Positions 50,701 to 58,573 of a stretch of DNA of 64,000 nucleotides are shown here, piece after piece. The position numbers and the translations under genes were made by a program. Within the stretch, counting starts at the first letter, position 1. Each line of letters opens with the position of its first letter. The notes under the pieces were generated by a model, which made no database searches, was not told where the DNA came from, and was given only the letters and a program-made list of their open reading frames with translations. Origin of the DNA: Azoarcus sp. KH32C. Lineage in GTDB: Bacteria > Pseudomonadota > Gammaproteobacteria > Burkholderiales > Rhodocyclaceae. The stretch is from assembly GCF_000349945.1 (NCBI RefSeq), contig NC_020516.1, positions 496,001 to 560,000 of the forward strand, given 5' to 3'.

Positions 50701-51804
50701 ATGAGTGTGAAACTCGACTACTGCTTCGTACCGGGGGCTGCCGACGCGCTGCCGGAGCGGGTATTGCAGTTGCAGAATCCGCTCCTCGCGATGCTCGACG
50801 CGATCCACATGCACGGCACGCTGGGCAAGGCGGCGACTGAGCTCGAAGTGTCTTACCGCCACTTGTGGGGCGAGTTAAAGCGCTATGAGGCGACTTTCGG
50901 GCAAGCGCTCATCGTCGGCGGCCAGGGGCGGGCCGCGCAGTTGTCCGAGTTCGGCGAGCGCCTGCTATGGGCCGAGAAGCGCATCCTCGCGCGCCTGTTG
51001 CCACAAGCCGAAAGCCTCGCCGCCCAGCTCGATCGCGAACTGCTGCTGGCGATCAATCCGGCCTTGCAGGTGCTGCGAGTCTGCGCGAGTCACGACCTGC
51101 TGTTTTCCGGCCTGCGAGATGCGCTATGGCACCAGGCGGGCGTGCTGCTCGACGTCGATTACGTCGGCAGCGCGCAGGCGCTCGAACGCCTCAATGCCGG
51201 CGCCTGCGTGCTTGCCGGTGTGCACCTGCCGTTCGAGGACGAGGAACTGTCGAGGCGCGGGTCGCGGATCCAGCTCGCGCTCGGGCCGGAACTGCGGCTC
51301 GGCATGCATAAGCTGATCCGCTTCATGGGCCGCGAGCAGGGGCTGATCGTGCGCCAGGGCAATCCGCTCGGGCTCGCATCGCTCGCCGACCTCACCCGGC
51401 CCGGCGTCGCTTTCGTGAACCGGCCCCGCGGGTCGGGCACGCGTCTGATCCTCGACGAACTGCTCGCGCGGGACGGAATCGCCCCCGAGCGGATCGCGGG
51501 CTATGCGACCGAGGAGGCGACGCACCTGTCCGTTGCGGCGAGCGTCGCGGCCGGGCACGCGAGCTGCGGCTTCGGGCTGCGCGCCGCGGCCGATCGCTTC
51601 CGCCTCGGTTTCGTGCCGCTCGTGCGCGAGCAGTATTGCCTCGTCTGCCTGAAGGAAGCGCTCGACAGCGAGCCCGTGCGGGTGGTGCTCGACTTCATCC
51701 GCAGCCCGGACTTCCGCCTCCTTGTCGAGACTTTGCCGGGCCATGACGCCGAAGCGGCGGGCGAGATCGTGTCCCTGCGGCGCACCTTGCCCTGGTACAA
51801 GTAG
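50701..51804 (+). CDS. ModE-like HTH regulator with PBP-like ligand domain
   Basis: A 367-residue regulator. Residues about 25-95 are a LysR/ModE-type winged HTH (LDAIHMHGTLGKAATELEVSYRHLWGEL is spread over residues 32-59). Residues about 125-340 form a periplasmic-binding-protein-like domain with RPRGSGTR and GHASCGFGLRAAA, a fold used by molybdate- or substrate-sensing regulators. It lies 3' to the dikinase and convergent with xdhC, next to a molybdenum hydroxylase operon; regulation of hcr by molybdate, tungstate or a cofactor is inferred only from position. The 112 bp upstream has no gene. Confidence 0.85.
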   Translation: MSVKLDYCFVPGAADALPERVLQLQNPLLAMLDAIHMHGTLGKAATELEVSYRHLWGELKRYEATFGQALIVGGQGRAAQLSEFGERLLWAEKRILARLLPQAESLAAQLDRELLLAINPALQVLRVCASHDLLFSGLRDALWHQAGVLLDVDYVGSAQALERLNAGACVLAGVHLPFEDEELSRRGSRIQLALGPELRLGMHKLIRFMGREQGLIVRQGNPLGLASLADLTRPGVAFVNRPRGSGTRLILDELLARDGIAPERIAGYATEEATHLSVAASVAAGHASCGFGLRAAADRFRLGFVPLVREQYCLVCLKEALDSEPVRVVLDFIRSPDFRLLVETLPGHDAEAAGEIVSLRRTLPWYK

Positions 51805-51817
51805 CGGTCGGCGCCGC

Positions 51818-52813
51818 TCACGCGAGCGTGGGGCAGGCCTCGGCCGACGACGGGATGCGCTCGACGGCCGCGGTCAGCGCGACGCCGTTCCGCCGCGCCG
51901 TGATGTCGGCGAGGATCGCGAGCGCGATCTCGGGTGGCGTGCGCGCGCCCAGCGGCAGGCCGACCGGGCCGTGCAGGCGGTCGACGTCGGCATCGGTCAG
52001 GTCGAAGAGCTTCAATCGTTCGCGGCGCCGCTCGCTGTTCGCGCGCGAGCCGATCGCGCCGATGTAGAAGGCGTTGGTCTTCAGCGCGTCGATCAGCGCG
52101 AGGTCGTCGAGCTTGGGGTCGTGGGTCGCGCCGATGATCACGGTGCGGCGGTCGGGGCGCAGCGCGATGACCGCGTCGTCGGGCATCTCGGTCGTGATCG
52201 TCGCGCCGGGCACGGTCCAGCTGTCGCGATACTCCTCGCGCGGCTCGGAGATCGTCACCTGGTAGTCGAGCGCCAGCGCGAACTCGGCGAGATAGCGCGA
52301 GAGCTGGCCAGCGCCGATGATCAGCATGCGCCAGCGCGGCCCGAAGGCCGAGACGAGCGTCTTGCCGTCGAATACGACCGCGGCATCGGGCACGTCGCCG
52401 AGCAGGTCGACGGCGCCGGTTATGAGGTCGAGGCTGCGCGCAACCATCTCGCCGCGCTCGATCGCGGCGAGCGTCTCGGCCAGCCGGTTGGCGGGGCCGA
52501 TCGGCTCCAGCACCAGTTCCAGCTTGCCCCCGCAGGGCAGACCGAAGCGGCGCGTCTGCTCGGCGGTGATGCCGTAGGTGACATGCTCGGGCGCCGTCGG
52601 GCGCTCGCTGCGCAGGCGGTCGAGAAGGTCGTCCTCGATGCAGCCGCCGGACACCGAGCCAACGAGCCGGCCGTCGCCGGCGATCGTGAGCAGCGCCCCT
52701 TCGGGCCGCGGCGACGAGCCCCAGGTGCGCACGACGGTCGCGAGCGTGACCGGGATGCCGGCTTCGTTCCACGCGACGGCCTGGCGCAGGACTTCGAGAT
52801 TGACGGAATCCAT
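51818..52813 (-). CDS. xdhC: XdhC/CoxI-family molybdenum cofactor maturation protein
   Basis: A 331-residue protein that inserts or sulfurates the molybdenum cofactor of xanthine-dehydrogenase-family enzymes. The XdhC N-terminal domain (VVRTWGSSPRPEGA, SGGCIEDDL) and C-terminal Rossmann domain (MLIIGAGQLSRYLAEFA, IGAIGSR) are both present. It lies one base after hcrB on the same strand, so its client is most likely 4-hydroxybenzoyl-CoA reductase. Confidence 0.9.
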   Translation of the reverse strand: MDSVNLEVLRQAVAWNEAGIPVTLATVVRTWGSSPRPEGALLTIAGDGRLVGSVSGGCIEDDLLDRLRSERPTAPEHVTYGITAEQTRRFGLPCGGKLELVLEPIGPANRLAETLAAIERGEMVARSLDLITGAVDLLGDVPDAAVVFDGKTLVSAFGPRWRMLIIGAGQLSRYLAEFALALDYQVTISEPREEYRDSWTVPGATITTEMPDDAVIALRPDRRTVIIGATHDPKLDDLALIDALKTNAFYIGAIGSRANSERRRERLKLFDLTDADVDRLHGPVGLPLGARTPPEIALAILADITARRNGVALTAAVERIPSSAEACPTLA

Positions 52814-52814
52814 C

Positions 52815-53804
52815 TCAGCCTCCCTGGTTCGCTTCGTCCCACAGACGGCGCACGAGGCGCTTCGCGAGCACGGGTGTGGTGCGCCGGCGGTATGGCACGC
52901 TCATCAGCGTGGTTTCCATCGGCTGCGTGCCGCGCTTGATCGCGCGTTCGATCGCCGCAAAAGCCGCATCGTCGAGCGGCTTGCCGACGAGTTCGTCGAG
53001 CCCGACGAGGAATTCCGGGCGCGAGGACACGCCGGTGCAGGCGATGCGTACTTCCGCGATCGCCTCGCCCTCACGCCGCAGCACCACCGCAACGCCCGCG
53101 AGCGGGAAGTCGATCGCGCCCCGCACGCGCAGCTTCTCGTAGCTGCCGACGCGGCCTTCGACGAGCGGCACCGTGACCGCGACGAGGAGCTCATCAGTGC
53201 CGAGCGCGAGCCACTTCATGCCGTCATCGACGTAGAAGTCGGTCAGCGGCAGACGGCGTACGCCCTGCGGGCCGAGGAGCTCGACTTCGGCGCCGAGGGC
53301 GAGCAGTGCCGGCGCAACGTCGCCGCTGAAGGCCGCGTAGCAGCGGCTCGACTTGGGCGCGACGCGGCAGGTGTCGCCGTCGAGCTTCATGCAGAACTGG
53401 TTCGCCGCCCGCCAGTGCTCGCTCTGGTTGAAGTACTGGCAGCGCGTTTCGAGGCACAGGTTGCCGCCGAGGGTCGCGGCGACGCGGTGCGTCGGACCCG
53501 CGACGGCGAGCGCGGCCTCGGCGAGCGCCGGCAGCCGTTCGCGCACCAGCGGGTCGGCCGCGACCGCCGCGAGCGAGACGCCGGCGCCGATGCGAAGCCG
53601 ATCGCCGTCGCGGCGCATGTCGCGAATCTCATCGACCGCGGAAAGATCGATCAGCACCTCCGCGCCAACGAGCCCGCGGCGCATGTTCGGCAGGAGATCC
53701 GTGCCGCCTGCGATGAAGCGGCTCGCCGGATGTTCGGCGCGCAGACGCACCGCTTCGGCCGCGCTCGCCGGCCGGAAGAAACGGAATTCGGACAGCGCGC
53801 CCAT
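52815..53804 (-). CDS. hcrB: 4-hydroxybenzoyl-CoA reductase, beta (FAD, [4Fe-4S]) subunit
   Basis: A 329-residue FAD subunit with the FAD motif FIAGGTDLLPN and TLGGNLC. Unlike most xanthine oxidase FAD subunits it has an insert with Cys at 122, 138, 146 and 155 that in 4-hydroxybenzoyl-CoA reductase binds an extra [4Fe-4S] cluster. This insert is the strongest evidence for the hcr assignment. The start overlaps hcrA stop by one base (TGATG). The enzyme removes the phenolic hydroxyl of 4-hydroxybenzoyl-CoA to give benzoyl-CoA. Confidence 0.94.
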   Translation of the reverse strand: MGALSEFRFFRPASAAEAVRLRAEHPASRFIAGGTDLLPNMRRGLVGAEVLIDLSAVDEIRDMRRDGDRLRIGAGVSLAAVAADPLVRERLPALAEAALAVAGPTHRVAATLGGNLCLETRCQYFNQSEHWRAANQFCMKLDGDTCRVAPKSSRCYAAFSGDVAPALLALGAEVELLGPQGVRRLPLTDFYVDDGMKWLALGTDELLVAVTVPLVEGRVGSYEKLRVRGAIDFPLAGVAVVLRREGEAIAEVRIACTGVSSRPEFLVGLDELVGKPLDDAAFAAIERAIKRGTQPMETTLMSVPYRRRTTPVLAKRLVRRLWDEANQGG

Positions 53805-56188
53805 CAGGCTTCTCCTTTCGCGGTCGTCGTTGCCGCTGCCGCGGCGCCGGGTTTGGGTTTGCGATTCAGGGCCTCGAAGACGCGGTCCGGGGTGAAGGGC
53901 GTCTGCTGGATGCGTGCGCCGGTCGCGTCCTCCACTGCCGCCGCGAGCGCCGACATGAAGCCCGACAGCGGCCCTTCGCTCGCCTCCTTCGCACCGAAGG
54001 GGCCGTTCGGGTCGATACTTTCGACGATATGGACTTCGATCTCGGGGGACTCGGCCATCGTCGGCACGCGGTAGTCGAGGAGATTCGCGGCCTTGTGGCG
54101 GCCGTTCTCGTACACCGTCTCCTCGCAGAGCGCCTGCCCCATGCCCATCCACACCGCGCCCTGCACCTGGCCTTCGACCGACATCGGGTTTAGCGCAAAA
54201 CCACAGTCGATCGCCGCCCACGCCTTGTCGACCGTGACGGTGCCCAGTTCGGTATCGACGCTGACCTCGACCGCCTGCGCCGCGTACGAAAAACCCATCG
54301 TCGAGCCGACCGCGCCGCCGCGCTGCTTGCCCCCCTGGAATTCGGGCGGGCAGGTGAAGGTGCCTTTCGTCGTGATCGTGCCGGTCGCGACCAGCGCCTC
54401 TTCGACGATGTCCGCAAACGGAATTTGACGCGCGGAGTCGCCGACGACCGCGGCCGCCTCACCGAGCCAGTCCACTTCCGCTTCGCTGACGCCCAGCCGC
54501 TTCGCCGCCGCGGTCACGAGGATGCGCTTCAGGTTCTGCGCCGCGTCCAGCGCCGCATTGCCGACCATATAGGTCACGCGCGACGAGTAGGAGCCGTTGT
54601 CCTTCGGCGTGATCGCCGAATCGTTCGCGATCAGGCGGATGCGCGAATAGTCGATGCCGAGCACTTCGGCGACGACCTGCGTGATGATCGTCGAGGAGCC
54701 CTGGCCGATGTCGGACGCGCCGGTCAGGATCGTCACGCTCGCGTCGAAATCGACCTTCAGCACGATCACCGCGTGCGGCTCGCCCGACCAATGCACGGGC
54801 TTTGCGGAGCCGCTGACGAAGTGCGAGCAGGCCATGCCAAGGCCGCGCTTCACCGGTCCGTCGCCCGAAAGCTGTCCGCGCCGCTCGCGCCAGCCCGACG
54901 CTTCTTCGACCCAGTCGAGGCACTCGGGCAGCCCGTAGCTCGTCACCTTCAGCCCGTTGATCGTCTCGGTCGGCGCCTTCAAGAGATTCCGGCGGCGCAC
55001 CGCGATCGGATCGAGCCCCAGTTCGCCCGCCATCGTGTCGAGCAAGGATTCGAACGCGAAACGGGCGTTCACCGTGCCGTGGCCGCGCATCGCACCGCAG
55101 GCCGGGGTGTTCGCATAGACGCGATAGCCGTCGTACTTCACCGCCGGGATGTCGTAGAGGCCGTTCAAGAGCGCCCCGGCGTAGAGGATCGTGACGAGGC
55201 CATAGCCGCCATAGGCGCCGCCGCGCTGCACGACTTCCGCCTGGCAGGCCGTGATGCGGCCGTCCTTCGTGAGGCCGAGCTTCATGCGGATCTCGCTTTC
55301 GGGCCGGCCCCGATGCGTCAGGAAGGTCTCCTCGCGCGTCTGCAGCAGGCGCACCTTGCCGCGCGCGGCGCGGGCGAGCAGCGCGCAGATCACCTCGAAG
55401 TTCAGCGCCTCGGTGCGGTGGCCGAAGCCGCCGCCGACGAAGGGCTTGATGACGCGGATGTGCGCCGCTTCCATGTGCATGCAGCGCGCGAGCGTCAGAT
55501 GCACGTAGTAGGGCACCTGGCTCACCGACCACAGCGTGAGGTGGCCGCGCTGGTTGTCCCATTCGGCGAGCGCCGCGTTCGGCTCCATCATCGCGTGATG
55601 GACTTCGGCGGACTGGTAGGTCTCCTCGCGCACGAGGTCCGCCGCCGCGAAACCGGCCGCGACGTCGCCGAACTCGTTATGCACCTCGCGCTCGATGTTG
55701 CCCGGCTTGTTGTCGTGAAGCTGCACCGCGCCGGGCTTCCTCGCGTCGGCGGCGGTGAAGTACGCGGGCAGTTCTTTCACCTTCACGCGGATCAGCGCGA
55801 TCGCCGCGTCGGCCGTGGCTTCATCGACCGCCGCGACGGCCGCGATCGGGTCGCCGTGGTAGCGCACGCGGCCCCGCGCGAGCGGGAATTCGTTCTGCGC
55901 GATCGGGATCACACCGTAGGGCATGTCGCAGGCGCCGCCGGTGATCACCGCGCGCACGCCGGGGAGCTTCTGCGCTTCGCTGACGTCGACTTCGAGGAGT
56001 TCGGCATGCGCCCAGGAGCTGCGCAGGATGCGGCCGACCAGCGCCCCGGCAGCGGGCAGGTCCGCCGTGTAGCGCGCGGCGCCGGTAACCTTTTCGACGC
56101 CATCGACGAAGGGGAGCCGTGCGCCGACGCCGCGCGGTTCGCCAGAGGCGCGGCCGATGCCGGGTACGACGCGGTCCGGGGCGTTCAT
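53804..56188 (-). CDS. hcrA: 4-hydroxybenzoyl-CoA reductase, alpha (molybdopterin) subunit
   Basis: A 794-residue molybdopterin subunit of the xanthine oxidase family. It has GGGFGHRTE for Moco binding, RGHGTVNARFAFE, GASDIGQGSST and the C-terminal KEASEGP segment containing the active-site Glu. Length is close to the family (about 770). ATG 56188 (MNAPDRVVPG) overlaps the hcrC stop (ATGA). A longer open frame runs upstream but lies inside hcrC. Confidence 0.94.
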   Translation of the reverse strand: MNAPDRVVPGIGRASGEPRGVGARLPFVDGVEKVTGAARYTADLPAAGALVGRILRSSWAHAELLEVDVSEAQKLPGVRAVITGGACDMPYGVIPIAQNEFPLARGRVRYHGDPIAAVAAVDEATADAAIALIRVKVKELPAYFTAADARKPGAVQLHDNKPGNIEREVHNEFGDVAAGFAAADLVREETYQSAEVHHAMMEPNAALAEWDNQRGHLTLWSVSQVPYYVHLTLARCMHMEAAHIRVIKPFVGGGFGHRTEALNFEVICALLARAARGKVRLLQTREETFLTHRGRPESEIRMKLGLTKDGRITACQAEVVQRGGAYGGYGLVTILYAGALLNGLYDIPAVKYDGYRVYANTPACGAMRGHGTVNARFAFESLLDTMAGELGLDPIAVRRRNLLKAPTETINGLKVTSYGLPECLDWVEEASGWRERRGQLSGDGPVKRGLGMACSHFVSGSAKPVHWSGEPHAVIVLKVDFDASVTILTGASDIGQGSSTIITQVVAEVLGIDYSRIRLIANDSAITPKDNGSYSSRVTYMVGNAALDAAQNLKRILVTAAAKRLGVSEAEVDWLGEAAAVVGDSARQIPFADIVEEALVATGTITTKGTFTCPPEFQGGKQRGGAVGSTMGFSYAAQAVEVSVDTELGTVTVDKAWAAIDCGFALNPMSVEGQVQGAVWMGMGQALCEETVYENGRHKAANLLDYRVPTMAESPEIEVHIVESIDPNGPFGAKEASEGPLSGFMSALAAAVEDATGARIQQTPFTPDRVFEALNRKPKPGAAAAATTTAKGEA

Positions 56189-56661
56189 GCCGTCACCTCG
56201 CCGCACTTCGATGCGGCTTCGACCGAATCGACGATCTTCACATAGCCCGTGCAGCGGCACAGGTTGCCCGCGAGTGCGACGCGGATCTCGTCGCGCGAAG
56301 GCTGCGGATTGCGCCGCAACAGCGCCTCGGCCGCCATGATCATGCCCGGCGTGCAGAAGCCGCACTGCGTGCCCAAGTGTTCGTGGAAGGCCCGCTGCAG
56401 CCGCGACAGGTTCCCTTCGTGCGCGAGCCCTTCGATCGTCTCGACATGGCGCCCCGCCACGCTGTGCGCCAGCGTGCTGCACGCGAGCCGCGGTTCGCCG
56501 TCGACCAGCACCGTGCAGGCGCCGCATTCGCCGCCGTCGCAGCCCTGCTTGGTGCCGGTGAGGCCCAGCGTGTCGCGCAGGTAGTCGATCAACAGCGCAT
56601 TCCCTCCGACCGCGTCCTCGCGTAGCCGGCCGTTTACCGTCAGTGTCAGCAGTCCCTTCAC
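56185..56661 (-). CDS. hcrC: 4-hydroxybenzoyl-CoA reductase, gamma ([2Fe-2S]) subunit
   Basis: A 158-residue subunit with two [2Fe-2S] clusters: plant-type CDGGECGAC plus the later Cys, and helical-domain CGFCTPGMIM and CRCTGY. GTG at 56661 gives MKGLLTLTVNGR, the family start, with GGAGG just upstream; ATGs further upstream add an unrelated tail. This is the first gene of hcrC-hcrA-hcrB-xdhC, fed by the AT-rich promoter region at 56700-56790. Confidence 0.93.
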   Translation of the reverse strand: MKGLLTLTVNGRLREDAVGGNALLIDYLRDTLGLTGTKQGCDGGECGACTVLVDGEPRLACSTLAHSVAGRHVETIEGLAHEGNLSRLQRAFHEHLGTQCGFCTPGMIMAAEALLRRNPQPSRDEIRVALAGNLCRCTGYVKIVDSVEAASKCGEVTA

Positions 56662-56719
56662 ATTGCCTCCTTCATCCGCTTTTCCGCGCGTCCGGTGCGG
56701 ATGCGTGCTGTCATTCATA

Positions 56720-56786
56720 TTGTTTGACATCAAACAAATTAAATTAAAGCAATGTCGGCGGCGTTTTGCAAATGGAAATTGCAAAG
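56720..56786 (-). promoter_or_regulatory. hcr promoter region with an 18-bp dyad and TTGCAAA repeats
   Basis: TTGTTTGA-CA-TCAAACAA (56720-56737) is a perfect dyad 58 bp upstream of the hcrC start, with TTAAATTAAAG next to it. Upstream, TTGCAAA occurs twice (56766 and 56779, 13 bp apart). The block is far AT-richer than its neighbourhood. Likely operator(s) for an hcr regulator; it does not match the FNR consensus spacing exactly. Confidence 0.65.
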
Positions 56787-56796
56787 AGAAAATGAA

Positions 56797-56829
56797 AATC
56801 GCCGCGGGGCGGGGAGCCCGGCGGCGATT
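56797..56829 (-). terminator. Intrinsic terminator of the symporter gene
   Basis: AATCGCCGC pairs with GCGGCGATT (9 bp) and is followed on the minus strand by TTTTCATTTTC. It separates the symporter gene from hcr. Confidence 0.8.
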
Positions 56830-56882
56830 CGAGGGGGCGCGATCGGTGCCCGCAGCGGAGAGCGGGCCTGTCGCCCGCGGGA

Positions 56883-58373
56883 TCAGTGCTGGTGCGGCGC
56901 CGATGCCACGTGGTGGGTCTGCGCGGCGGCGTGACCCCGGCGCAGCATGTCGTGGATCCCGTGATCGTGCGGGATCGCTTGCGGCAGCAGCGAACCGGCG
57001 ACCATGCCGATCGCGCTCGCGATCAGGCCGGCGAGCTGGGCCGGGATGAACGGATCCTCGGGGCCGCCGACCAGCACCGTCAGCCAGGTGCCGACGCCGA
57101 AGAAGATCGACACCAGCGCGCCCTGGTTCGTCGAACGGCGCCAGTACACCCCGCAGGCGAGCGGCACGAAGGCCATCACCAGCGTGATCTGGTAGGCGTT
57201 CTCGACCATCTTGAAGATGCTGGCCTTGGAGTACATCGCGTACAGCGTCACGAGCACCGTGAAGGACAGCGTGACGATGCGCATCGTCAGGAGCAGCTTG
57301 CGGTCGCTGACCTTGCCCATCATCGGCTTCAGCAGGTTTTCGGTGAAGGTGACCGAGGGTGCGAGGAGCGTCGCCGAGGCGCAGCTCTTGATCGCGGACA
57401 GCAGTGCGCCGAAGAACATCACCTGGGCGAAGAGCGGCGCCTTTTCCATCACGAGGCGCGGCAGGATCATTTGCGGATCGGATTCAGTCAGCTCGGCGAC
57501 CATCTCGGGCGAGATCAGCGTCGCCGAATAGGCGAGGAACATCGGCACGAAGGCGAACACGAAATACAGGCTGCCGCCGAGCACCGAGCCCCACACCGCG
57601 ATCTTCTCGGTCTTCGATGACTGCACGCGCTGGAACACGTCCTGCTGCGGAATCGAGCCGAACATCATCGTGACCCAGGCGGCGACGAAGCCGATGATCT
57701 CCTTCGCATCCATCGCGGGCCAGAACGCGAACTTGCCTTCCTCGGTTGCCTTCGCGATCACGACATCGACGCCGCCGACCATGCCGCTCACTTCGCCGCC
57801 GATCCACAGCATGCCGAGCACGATCACGATCATCTGCAGGAAGTCGGTGATCGCCACCGCCCACATGCCGCCGAAGATGGTGTAGATCAGGATCGTGCCC
57901 GAGCCGATCCACATGCCCGCGAGCCGGCTGATCTCGCCACCGGACACGACGTTGAACACGAGGCCCAGCGCCGTGATCTGTGCGCCGACCCAGCCGAGGT
58001 AGGAGATCACGATCGCGATCGTCGTCAGCGCCTCCGCCGTGCGGCCGAACCGCTTGCGGTAGAAGTCGCCGATCGTCAGCAGGTTCATGCGGTACAGCGG
58101 CGCCGCGAAGAACAGGCCGACGAGGATCAGGCACATCGACGAGCCGAAGGGGTCGGACACGACGCCGGCGAGGCCGTCGTTGAGGAAGGTCGCCGGGATG
58201 CCGAGGACCGTCTCGGAGCCGAACCAGGTCGCGAACACGGTCGCGGTGACCATGTAGAAGGGCAGGTGCCGGCCGGCGACGGCAAAGTCCTTCGTGGTGT
58301 GTACCCTGGTGGCGGCCCACAAGCCGATACCGACGGAAATGGCCCAGTAGGCGATGACGAACCAGAGCAGCAT
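56883..58373 (-). CDS. Sodium:solute symporter (SSS family)
   Basis: A 496-residue transporter with about 13 predicted helices and SSS signatures (KDFAVAGRHLPFYMV, TWFGSETVLGIPATF, GWVGAQITALGLVF, IIGFVAAWVTMMFGSIPQQDVFQR split over residues 234-257). The C-terminal tail is His-rich (PHDHGIHDM... APHQH). The substrate is unknown; amino acids or organic acids are typical. It lies between hcr and the arginase-aminotransferase gene on the same strand, 200 bp from the latter. Confidence 0.9.
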   Translation of the reverse strand: MLLWFVIAYWAISVGIGLWAATRVHTTKDFAVAGRHLPFYMVTATVFATWFGSETVLGIPATFLNDGLAGVVSDPFGSSMCLILVGLFFAAPLYRMNLLTIGDFYRKRFGRTAEALTTIAIVISYLGWVGAQITALGLVFNVVSGGEISRLAGMWIGSGTILIYTIFGGMWAVAITDFLQMIVIVLGMLWIGGEVSGMVGGVDVVIAKATEEGKFAFWPAMDAKEIIGFVAAWVTMMFGSIPQQDVFQRVQSSKTEKIAVWGSVLGGSLYFVFAFVPMFLAYSATLISPEMVAELTESDPQMILPRLVMEKAPLFAQVMFFGALLSAIKSCASATLLAPSVTFTENLLKPMMGKVSDRKLLLTMRIVTLSFTVLVTLYAMYSKASIFKMVENAYQITLVMAFVPLACGVYWRRSTNQGALVSIFFGVGTWLTVLVGGPEDPFIPAQLAGLIASAIGMVAGSLLPQAIPHDHGIHDMLRRGHAAAQTHHVASAPHQH

Positions 58374-58431
58374 AAGCGTTGTCTTTTTAAGTTGTGTGGA
58401 GAGAGGTCGCTGTCAGATATTGCACTGCAAA

Positions 58432-58437
58432 ATTATA
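58432..58437 (-). promoter_or_regulatory. Candidate -10 element of the symporter
   Basis: TATAAT on the minus strand, preceded by AAAG, lies 59 bp upstream of the symporter start. No TTGACA-like box is found 17 bp away, so an activator or alternative sigma may be needed. Low certainty. The rest of the 200-bp gap has no gene. Confidence 0.35.
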
Positions 58438-58573
58438 CTTTCGTGCCGATCGCCCGGGGCGTGCTGCCGGGGATCGAAAGCGATTGAATTCGCGGGGAAT
58501 TCTAACAATGAATGCCGCCCGTCTGGGGAGAAAATCCCCTCCGCGCGGCGCACTGTTTCGGTGCGGGTTTCGC

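Noticed and set aside
53804..56527. Extension of hcrA to about 907 codons
   Set aside because: The extra N-terminus lies inside hcrC and has no similarity to molybdopterin subunits; MNAPDR with ATGA overlap is the family start.
56720..56737. FNR/Anr box upstream of hcrC
   Set aside because: The half-sites TTGAT-N4-ATCAA do not fit; the dyad is TTGTTTGA-CA-TCAAACAA.
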